Shown piece after piece: positions 57,201 to 64,000 of a stretch of DNA of 64,000 nucleotides (within the stretch, counting starts at the first letter, position 1; each line of letters begins with the position of its first letter). This DNA is from Notospermus geniculatus. Taxonomy: Eukaryota; Nemertea; Pilidiophora; Heteronemertea; Lineidae. Under the pieces are notes generated by a model. The model saw only the letters and a program-made list of their open reading frames with translations, ran no database searches and had not been told where the DNA came from. Location of the stretch: the NCBI GenBank assembly GCA_002633025.1, contig NMRB01000858.1, forward strand, positions 4,823 to 68,822, read 5' to 3'. A program made the translations under genes and the position numbers.

Positions 57201-60200
57201 TTCATTATGATTTACACATATATATACATCATGCCAGAACATTGGGATTGTGACAAGATTTACTTGTTACTGTCACAGAGGTATTGTTCAGGGGTTTAGA
57301 TAATTTTTTTAAAGCCAGGAGTACTTTACTCATCTTGTATTTAGTGAGTGCGTACACTATTCTCCTGACCCCTGTAAAGTGGCGTATTTTACGCATGCCC
57401 GGCGCTACCAGAGTCGGATATGCCATAACTGTGTAGTGACACCTCACCAAAACTTTGTTGTAAGACCTGGAAAGATTCTGACGTCACGCCTGCATTGCAA
57501 ATGGCGGCAATCTCATCACACTTTGCATGCTAACTGTCATAACTGTGTGCAAGATTTCACTTGCGTTTTTCACTAAGATTTCCAACAAGATTTGCGTATT
57601 TACGCAAATATGCAGGTTACCTAAACCCCTGGTTGTTCAGGGTATAAGCTGAGATGCGAAGACGGTTTCATGTGATGGACATCCTCAATCAGTGGTTGAT
57701 GGTTGGGGGTCACAGCAGTGAGGGTTAGGGCGAGGTGCAAAGGAAAGCAGAGAAAGCCCTGCATTCCCAGCAGAAGAAAACATCACACCTCACACAAGAC
57801 TCACAACACAGGCATCAAACATCTTGAGCAACAAGGGTTCGTGTGGCCATACGGCTCCATCGGGACCGTTCAGCGAGTCGTATCACAACCCTTGGTTCCC
57901 AAGATGAGAACTTTACTCGACCACATCATCACAACAAGTTCAGGCTGCAGGAGGAAAGAAATGTACAATCTGAGGCAAAAATTCTGTTTCTCGGTTCCTA
58001 ACAACTCGAAATCATACTTGGAGAACATCCGTGACGAGTCTCCAGTTGCCTGTTATGTAACATGAAGTCTGATCAGGGCCTAAAACAGTCATCTCACCGT
58101 GGCTACCACAATACACAGCGGGCCTATTTCACAAAGGGTGTTTAAGACTTAGACGCATGTAAGTTCGTCAAATGCATGGTGGAAGTGCGTGCACTTTAGT
58201 GAAGTTACACGCATCTAAGTCTTTAAAAACACCCTTTGTGAAACTGGCCCAGCATCTTTTGTTCCACATTCATAACCAACCAATGTTAATCAATAAAGAA
58301 TCAAAATCCACCAATGAGAACCCGCGAAAATATTCCATGATGGCGGCGTAACGAGATGAAGACCCTGTTGCCTAGGAAAATCGACATCGCAACATGACGC
58401 CATTGCTTTGTTTTGCCTCGATTTCAACGTCTTTCGGGCAGCGCCACCTACACAGGTCAGGTTGTGGGTTCCCATCGTAACCACATTTCGCAAACACTGA
58501 AGAGCCAAACCTCAGCGTTTCCTGAATACAGAACTCCAGGTCATTTATTCTCACAGGAATAGAAGGTGTGTCACATTTTTCGACAGACATACAAGACCAA
58601 CTTTAATCAAGCTCACTCCACAAGAGGTGATCACTCGAACCCTGAATGAAGCAGAAAATAGGACAGCACCACATCCCCAAAATATTCACCATATCCATCC
58701 CCACGTCTACATCAGCCTATCAGCACTAAGACTAGATGAGAGCAGGAGTCTAACTCATCCTAGACATGCTGCTGCCATACATGTCGGCCTCTCTGTGGCT
58801 TTGTTGAAGCTGATAGTTATGCTGATGTCAGGTCGACCTTGCGATGGCACAAAACAGGCACCGACTGACTCTTCCGGATCACTTGGCGTCTGAGGCACGA
58901 CCGTGTGGAACAAATCAGTCGCCAGTATGGTGTGACATGACTGCAGTGGCGTCTCAATTACGATGATCAGGATCAGTCGCCGACCAAAAAGATCACAAAT
59001 CGCAAGCGTTGAAGCAATTCAACTTGTGTCATCCCGACGGGCGTAATCCATTCGCAGTCGACCTGACTCGAGTTCTGATTCCCTGCACGCTGATGCTGCC
59101 TGTTCCACGATGATCGTACACATTTTCGTTTTGTGACCTGGCCATGATTGCGACACCTGATGCCAAATGTTCCGTCGTAGTGCAGGCAATCGCAGTGTGA
59201 CCTGACATCAGCATCAGATACAAGCAGTTTGGCGGGGAATACGAGTCACCAACTGACATACATGCACCACTGAGGTTCATATGATCAAGTACATGTAGAT
59301 AGGATCACAATCATACTGTGGTATAATACAAAAACGGTCATGATGACATCGACGATACCACAGAACTAGGGAGGCAATGCGAGACTGTAAGCAACCGAGA
59401 GACAGAATATTCGCTTGATGAAATCTTGCCTGACAGCACTTACGATTATGGTTGCCCCCCCAGACATAGGCACCATATCTTCACTCATGTACGGGCCTGG
59501 GGAAGCCTGCATGGTAAAGAGAAGGAGAGTGTCAACAGGGGCTGCAGACACAGGGGGCCGAACACACAAACCTGACACTAAGTAACATAACCGTTACAGG
59601 GCTTGTCTTTTAAAAACTGCAGGCGCTCAGTTTTTTGGGCACCTCAATTGTTTTAGGCACTCAGTTCGCTATGGTGATCGCAGCGCCATCTTCAGCACAC
59701 ACGGACGAACTAACATGAATACACGTGTTCGTAGTTTTGATGTTGACATTGGTTCAAGCTGAGCGATTGAAATGCCATCTTCAGGCGATACCACTAACTA
59801 TGAACACTTTCATTACCACACTCTCTCTCATAACATCCGTCGACATTACACAGATTTGCAAGGCGCACAGAATTTCAACTTTGAGTGCTAGACTGTGCCT
59901 GTTTTTTGGCGCTTCTCGGCGTGATTTTCGGTCCACCATGGTGCGCAAGCGCAATTGCGCACCTTAAAAGGCAAGCCCTGATAAACGTAATTCTGTACCT
60001 CATAAAGGGGAGTAAATTTCAGCCCCTTTATATCTGAGTCGGACTTGCAAATACCCACGAACTAACAAGTGTCAAATCGCTGACATCTGCAGGCCATGAT
60101 GACATAACTTTGATATGTGACCCTCCGCAGCAAAACCAGTCTTAGCTTGGCAGACCCTCTGTCATGGTCCCTTTTGGTCATATCACCTTAGAAACTGGCT

Positions 60201-62489
60201 TAAATTGGCTGTTGACTGGAGTTATAGAGACCTTTTTAACTGACAAGCTTCTCAAATTCCGTTAGTAGAAATGTTGTGAATGAAAAGTACCCTTTTCTAG
60301 GTTGAAGTGCCCTTTTTACAATGTTTGCACAGTGCCCATCTGAAATCCTAGATATAACCCTGTCCTATCATCACACGGCCAATGAAAGGAACTGAAGTCA
60401 GTATCACCCAGTTTCTCCACAACTCATCCCCATCAATGGTGACTGTCACCTACACTGTCCACTGTCTAAACTACCAATGTATGCATGGAACCATCAGTTC
60501 TACAATGCAGTTAGGGGTACGAACTTCTGGAAACCGATCTGGGGTCAAACCTACGAAGTACGACATGGCCCGAGTAATATTCTTGCATTAGGGATAGCAT
60601 CTCACCTGCATTGGTATATTACCCGGCATCATCATCGTCGTTGGGGGTTGGCCCATATAGCCTCCTTGTTGTATGAGGAGATTCTGTTGGGCCCCTTGGT
60701 AAGAATACAGCGGTTGTCCAGCGGGGCTGCCCATTCGTATGGGCGTCGGCCGTTGTGCTTGCTGTGGAATGGCCTGAGACGGCGATGGTCTGGTGGGTGC
60801 GTAGAAGGGCTGAAAAGGAAGAAAATGTAGGCTGGTAAAAATCAACAATATAGGTCCTAGGTCCTGTCTTTTAGGCTCTTCCCTGCAACCCTATTTAAAA
60901 TGGTGTTATGACTGCACAGTAATTGCACCCCCAGTAATTCATCCTACCGTCCGTTGCGTCCCTTGGTTTGGCTGGAACATCATTTGTGGACTTGGGCCCT
61001 GCCCCGGATTTGGGACAGAAGTACTCATAGGCTGTTTGCTCATGTCATGGGGATTGCCACCGCGCGGCACAGCTTGGAACTGAAACAAACAACAGTGAAT
61101 TGCAAACTTGGGGGTTACCAAACTGATGATCTCATGTCATTCAAGTTTGTGATGCCATCTACGTACACACCGGTGGGTTTAAGGCACGTTTCTAACTTAC
61201 AAGATACCCCGTAACATTATGGGTCGGGAATAAACATATGTGACCCGGCACAGCAAAATGAGTCGGAATGCGCACAGAAGAAGACCCAACATGTCCAAGG
61301 CATCTTCGATAATCGAAGGCCGATCTGCTCTCCACTGCGTTACATCGCACATCACCCTTCAAGAAATAGACCAGTCGGCGGCGTATCTTGGCACCATGCC
61401 AACTTTACCGGTCGACCAATCATGACACTTTATATCGGGTCACGATTCAAATTTTACAACACCGATTCTGATTGGCCTCTTCTTCTCGAGGCGGCACATA
61501 CGCCGTGGACCTGTCACTTTCTCGAAGGGTGATGTGTGGTGTAACGTAGTGGAGAGCAGATCGGCCTTCGATCATCGAAGATGGTCCAAGGTGACACCAA
61601 CGGTTTGTTGATTTCAGGATTGTCTGCCCATTGTGAAATTTGACTTTGTCGATTTCTGTAACTGTTGTCTGGTGTCATCTTCGGTCTTCTGTGCGCATTC
61701 CGACTCGTTTTGCTGTGCCGGGTCACATATGAAGTATCAGAGACGATTTCTTGTCCACAAAACCAGTTGAGAATGTAATCAACAACTTGCTGGTCATTTC
61801 TTGGACCTACGCGCTGCATGATGACCTTGTTCTCACCTGTTTATGACCGTAGTACGTCTGTGCTTGACCCTGCTGTGGTCTTATTTGTTGGTACTCCTCA
61901 GGAGGCCCTGAAACAAAGTACAGGACCTTGTTAGGTAAATGTCATCAGCGATCATTCAAATATCAATGATACAATCGGTACTCCGTTCCGTTCTATCTAA
62001 GTCAAGGGTTTTTTGCTTTAGTCAATGGTTTACTAGATTCCTTCATCAGGTTGATTAGAAAGCAACCACCAGTGTTATATATCTAGGATTTCAGAAGGGC
62101 ATGGTGCAAACTTTGCGAAAAGGGCACTTCAACCTAGAAAAGGGCACTTTTCATTCGCGACATTTCTTCTAATGGAATTTGAAAAGCTAAAAAGTTAAAA
62201 AGGTCTCTATAACTCCAGTCAACAGCCAATTTAAGCCAGTTTCTAAGGTGATATGACCAAAAGGGACCATGGCAAAGGGTCTAGGGGTACTAAAAACCTT
62301 AAAATTTTTTTTAGGGGCATGGCACCCTAGGGGGTTAAAAAAGGGCACAATGGCGCCCCCTTTTGGCGGCATGGCGCGGCGCCACTCTAAAATGGCCTAG
62401 ATATAACACTGACCACATTGACAGAATGATGCCGTGCTTGTCCATACTTACGATATGCTATCGGTGGGGTATGGCCTTGTGGGTAGTAC
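50715..62489 (-). CDS. EIF4G: Eukaryotic translation initiation factor 4G, N-terminal half (nine exons)
   Basis: Exons 62489-62452, 61907-61837, 61079-60948, 60809-60606, 59506-59444, 55432-55327, 54877-54642, 53645-53610 and 51234-50715 join with every phase matching. They give about 468 codons. eIF4G is the scaffold of the cap-binding complex that bridges eIF4E, eIF4A, eIF3 and PABP. The diagnostic block is KVIRICDPNSGQDVTDDIM, followed by a Thr/Pro stretch, which matches the IRIRDPN...DITEEIM block of animal eIF4G1/3. Upstream exons are Gln/Pro/Tyr-rich and disordered; the last exon is Pro/Glu/Val/Thr-rich. The start codon was not found, so the 5' end likely lies right of the window. The eIF4E-binding (YxxxxL-phi), MIF4G and MA3 parts were not found below 50715. 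Confidence 0.88.
51330..51650. repeat. Composite repeat with GTGTAAAAGCGAAMC words (eIF4G intron)
   Basis: GTGTAAAAGCGAAACAAC and GTGTAAAAGCGAACCGAC are direct repeats, and CGGGAAGGTGGAGG has an inverted partner. It is probably one or more degraded foldbacks. Confidence 0.5.
51950..52420. repeat. Nested foldbacks (eIF4G intron)
   Basis: The outer CTATTCGGTATTCGGTATAC / ATAGCGTATAG words border 51960-52150. 52159-52410 pairs GACCGTTCTCAAATT and GATCTGCACACTTCC with GGAAGTGCGCAGATC and AATTTGAGAATGGTC. Confidence 0.65.
52936..53174. mobile_element. Two ATATGAATAAAGAC hairpins side by side (eIF4G intron)
   Basis: 52936-53054 and 53055-53174 are head-to-tail copies sharing the junction CATATGACCCATTGGGTGAT. 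Same family as 13149-13258. Confidence 0.85.
53610..53645 (-). CDS. EIF4G: eIF4G micro-exon, 36 nt
   Basis: Acceptor is CTATTACGAAG and donor is GTAAGCCC. Exactly twelve codons (APPCEEEMSSDL) lie in phase 0 between two phase-0 exons, so skipping it would keep the frame. The acceptor tract is mediocre, which fits alternative inclusion. Confidence 0.6.
53878..54088. repeat. Foldback AGGCTTTGCCATGACGTCA (eIF4G intron)
   Basis: GGCTTTGCCATGACGTCATC, GGCGGCCATTCTGGAGGACA and GCGCAGAGG pair with the right end with small mismatches. Confidence 0.8.
54401..54629. mobile_element. CTGTAAAGCA MITE with TA target, copy 2, beside a splice donor
   Basis: The ends and interior match 49238-49464, with TA at 54399-54400 and 54630-54631. 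Its right edge is about 12 bases from the last base (54642) of the conserved eIF4G exon. Confidence 0.85.
54642..54877 (-). CDS. EIF4G: eIF4G exon with the conserved IRICDPN block (236 nt)
   Basis: Acceptor is CCACCTTTCAG; donor is GTAAGTATAG. It encodes VTYYPNPQHQYGMNAQPNRP, then the conserved KVIRICDPNSGQDVTDDIM and a Ser/Thr/Pro tail ending ATPVV. This exon is the main reason for the eIF4G call. The donor is only about a dozen bases from a MITE (54401-54629). Confidence 0.88.
54979..55163. mobile_element. Short hairpin MITE plus 33-bp tandem pair
   Basis: 54979-55099 pairs GGCTGATATTCATGAAGG with the right end (TTTAGGAATACCAGCC). ATTGGGTAACCTCAGGCAGA then begins two 33-bp units. Confidence 0.82.
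55327..55432 (-). CDS. EIF4G: eIF4G exon (106 nt)
   Basis: Acceptor is CTTCTCTCCCGCAG; donor is GTACATGT. Phase 0 in, phase 1 out. It encodes YQPSARPNMAQQYTINTSQQ and continues to PTYQPQ. Confidence 0.8.
55630..55941. mobile_element. hAT-like MITE with 8-bp target duplication, copy 1
   Basis: The ends CATCTTCGATAATCGAAGGC and GCCTTCGATCATCGAAGATG pair. AGTTACAT flanks both sides (55622-55629 and 55942-55949). It lies in an eIF4G intron. Confidence 0.9.
57291..57635. mobile_element. CAGGGGTTTAG element, copy 1
   Basis: CAGGGGTTTAGATAA and CCTAAACCCCTG ends. The interior has GGATATGCCATAACTGTGTA, GATTTCCAACAAGATTTGCG and TACGCAAAT. A part of the interior also stands alone at 56395-56500, and an inverted copy is at 62575-63070. 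Confidence 0.75.
58120..58250. mobile_element. Short hairpin MITE, GGGCCTATTTCACAAAGGGT type
   Basis: GGGCCTATTTCACAAAGGGT pairs with ACACCCTTTGTGAAACTGGCC; AGACTTAGACGCATGTAA arms follow. Confidence 0.88.
59444..59506 (-). CDS. EIF4G: eIF4G exon (63 nt)
   Basis: Acceptor is TTTACCATGCAG; donor is GTAAGTGC; 21 codons in phase 0. It reads ASPGPYMSEDMVPMSGGATI plus Ile. Confidence 0.72.
60115..60361. mobile_element. Dispersed element, copy 1 of an inverted pair
   Basis: CATGGTCCCTTTTGGTCATA, TGGCTGTTGACTGGAGTTAT and TCCTAGATATAAC recur in reverse at 62075-62408. Non-coding. Confidence 0.8.
60606..60809 (-). CDS. EIF4G: eIF4G exon (204 nt)
   Basis: Acceptor is CTTCCTTTTCAG; donor is GTGAGATG; phase 0 at both ends. 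It encodes PFYAPTRPSPSQAIPQQAQR through GQPLYSYQGAQQNLLIQQGG to a Met-rich end. The Tyr/Gln/Pro composition is typical of the disordered N terminus of animal eIF4G. Confidence 0.82.
60948..61079 (-). CDS. EIF4G: eIF4G exon (132 nt)
   Basis: Phase 0 at both ends; acceptor is GTTTGTTTCAG and donor is GTAGGATG. It encodes FQAVPRGGNPHDMSKQPM, a Pro/Gln-rich run and GTQRT. Confidence 0.78.
61235..61731. mobile_element. CATATGTGACCCGGCACAGC foldback containing a hAT-like MITE
   Basis: CATATGTGACCCGGCACAGC and GAGTCGGAATGCGCACAGAA pair with the right end. The hAT-like MITE 61301-61583 is inserted between the arms, in an eIF4G intron. Confidence 0.9.
61301..61583. mobile_element. hAT-like MITE with 8-bp target duplication, copy 2
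   Basis: Ends as in 55630-55941. GTCCAAGG stands at 61293-61300 and 61584-61591. Confidence 0.9.
61837..61907 (-). CDS. EIF4G: eIF4G exon (71 nt)
   Basis: Acceptor is TTTGTTTCAG; donor is GTGAGAAC. After completing a split Arg codon it reads PPEEYQQIRPQQGQAQTYYG and then HKQ, ending in phase 0. Confidence 0.78.
62075..62408. mobile_element. Dispersed element, copy 2 of an inverted pair
   Basis: Reverse of 60115-60361, with an extra segment (GGCATGGCACCCTAGGGG to GGCGCGGCGCCACTC). It ends about 45 bp from the 38-nt eIF4G exon. Confidence 0.78.
62452..62489 (-). CDS. EIF4G: eIF4G exon (38 nt), most 5' found
   Basis: Acceptor is CCAACTCAG and donor is GTAAGTATGG. It reads YYPQGHTPPIAY with one split base at each end; the last base plus GG from the next exon gives Arg. 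Length and phases fit exactly. The exon upstream of it was not located. Confidence 0.7.
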
Positions 62490-62574
62490 CTGAGTTGGTG
62501 GTCAAGGAAAGTATGGTGGATGAAAAGATAGAACAAGCAAAAATGCAAAATTGTCACCATTTATTTCCAACGTG

Positions 62575-63070
62575 CGTATTTGCGTAAATACGCTATTTGC
62601 GTAAATACGCAAATCTTGTTGGAAATCTTAGTGAAAAACGCAAGTGAAGTCTTGCACAAAAGCGTAACATACGCACGCCAAAAAGCTACAGATGCGGACT
62701 GTACGCACTATGATACTTGATGGTCCGTCAAATACGCAAGCAGTCTGTTTAAAACTGTGAATAAAGTCCCAAAGTCCATGCAGTCAGCATATATAAACGT
62801 GATGATGAGATGGATGAGATTGCCGCCATGGCTGCCATATTGCAATGGCAGCCAATCTTTCTACATGTAGGTCTCACAACACAGTTTTGGTGAGGTGTCA
62901 GGTGTCACTGCACAATTTTATGGCGTATCCTGCTCTGGTAGCGCCAGTCATGCGTAAAATACGCCACTTCACAGGGGTCAGGAGAGTACTGTACGCATTC
63001 ACTAAATACAAGATGAGTATTAAAGTACACCTGGCTTAAGAAAAATTATCTACATTGTGTAAACCCCTGT
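62575..63070. mobile_element. CAGGGGTTTAG element, copy 2 (inverted, longer)
   Basis: It runs from GTGCGTATTTGCGTAAATAC to GTGTAAACCCCTG in the opposite sense to 57291-57635, with extra TACGC-rich sequence. Confidence 0.72.
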
Positions 63071-64000
63071 TCCAAGAATGTAACCAATTTATCAATACAC
63101 CAAAAGAGAATTCACAATTTAGATGGAGGCCAAGCACTGACACCAAAGGGCCTAGCGTCTTTGTTGACAGTAGCTTCAAGGATGCATGACAGAATCTGTC
63201 CAGCACAAATACAAGCGGGAACAGGTAAATGATGCTTCTAGCAAATTCCTGAAGTTGTTATCACCTGTGAGAATTATGATTACTAGGGTTTTTGGAAAGC
63301 CGACTGTTGGATATTCAGAGTGAGAAATGACAACAAGTCGTTAAGATCCTGTTGGAAACATGTCAATGGCTGCCTGCCAGATCCACCTACATGTTGGTAA
63401 ATATCAGAGTGTGGAGGTGTACGGGGAGGACCAGTTACTGAGAAATTAACAATGAAAGAAATCTAGGATGATTCCTCTGATAAAGGAAATAGGATCAGAG
63501 AAAAAGAAAGTAAGCCTCTGGCCGGGGGTGGACAACAAAAGTTTAGGTGACTTGAAAGCATGATTTGGCAAAGATCCAATCATGATCAAGAACTCCACAA
63601 TGTTTTGCTGTGCTGTGCAAGTGTGACGTGATTGTTCACTTTGCAAACATTAACTGAGCACCCCTTGAAGGCCCTTCACAAGCAAATTACTAAAAGAAAC
63701 ACCGGTCTCATTCAGAGGTAGGCCATGCTGCAACATGTTCATGTTCGCCATCGAATTTGACCACTTCATTCCACACACCACCACACTGAGTGTAGTGAGC
63801 CAATTCACCTAAACAGCAGTGCCTGAAACAGATGGGCCTATCAAATATCAGTGGGATAAAAAGACACATGTACCGTAATGAGGAGGGCGATTTTTTTTTA
63901 TCCCGACAGGTCGGCGCTGCGAGTGAAGTGGCCTTAGCGACGTCATTTTAGGTGTTGACGTTGCGTCATGAGAAAGTGACCTGTACATTTTTCTACAGGA
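63071..64000. other. No exon recognised; expected eIF4G 5' exons not found
   Basis: The exon upstream of 62489 must end in phase 2. One weak candidate donor (minus strand, near 63263) gave no convincing eIF4G-like peptide. Confidence 0.4.

Noticed and set aside
58372-58590. Possible eIF4G exon after CTGTATTCAG near 58526
   Set aside because: The peptide (ETLRFGSSVFAKC...) is unlike the Gln/Pro-rich neighbours, and the 59506-59444 exon already joins 55432 in phase.
57229-63039. Similar short peptides (LVAP-MRKIRHFTGVRR) at 57229-57450 (-) and 62845-63039 (+)
   Set aside because: Both come from the two inverted copies of one non-coding element; frame conservation over about 35 codons is not significant.

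Overview
This is animal nuclear DNA. Coding sequence is split by GT-AG introns, exons are small, and most of the window is non-coding DNA packed with foldback and MITE-like elements. Two N runs (15962-16200 and 39358-39639) and six isolated single N characters mark assembly joins. The frequent TACATGTA and TAGGCCTA words, the very dense hairpin MITEs, two differing haplotypes assembled one after the other, and the gene content suggest an invertebrate deuterostome. A lancelet (Branchiostoma-like) fits best, but this is an inference: no marker in the window fixes the species.

Layout. 1-26 kb holds no recognisable gene. It is made of tandem repeats, a tRNA-derived SINE, hairpin elements of about 110 bp, foldbacks of about 250 bp that start GGGAGTAAG, and a tandem duplication of about 1.2 kb (21.6-24.8 kb). 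27.1-32.7 kb (+) holds a four-exon gene for a 346-residue CRAL-TRIO (Sec14-like) lipid-binding protein. Its last exon is present twice because both haplotypes were joined at the N at 30851. 33-38 kb is gene-free and full of nested foldbacks. 38.7-42.4 kb (-) holds a complete three-exon globin gene (148 aa, introns at the conserved positions B12.2 and G7.0, Gln at distal position E7). 46.8-47.7 kb (-) holds two exons of an EF-hand protein. 50.7-62.5 kb (-) holds nine exons of the N-terminal part of translation initiation factor eIF4G. Its 5' start probably lies beyond the right edge. Its eIF4E-binding, MIF4G and MA3 exons were not found downstream.

The genes do not form a pathway: translation initiation, heme/oxygen binding, calcium binding and lipid exchange sit side by side as ordinary neighbours. 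The striking content is the mobile DNA. No transposase was seen, yet many short inverted-repeat elements are present. Several have legible target-site duplications (8 bp hAT-like, 9 bp Mutator-like, TTAA, TA, and one unusual 12-bp pair), and many are inserted inside one another. One 514-bp element is present in one assembled haplotype and absent from the other, which suggests recent movement.
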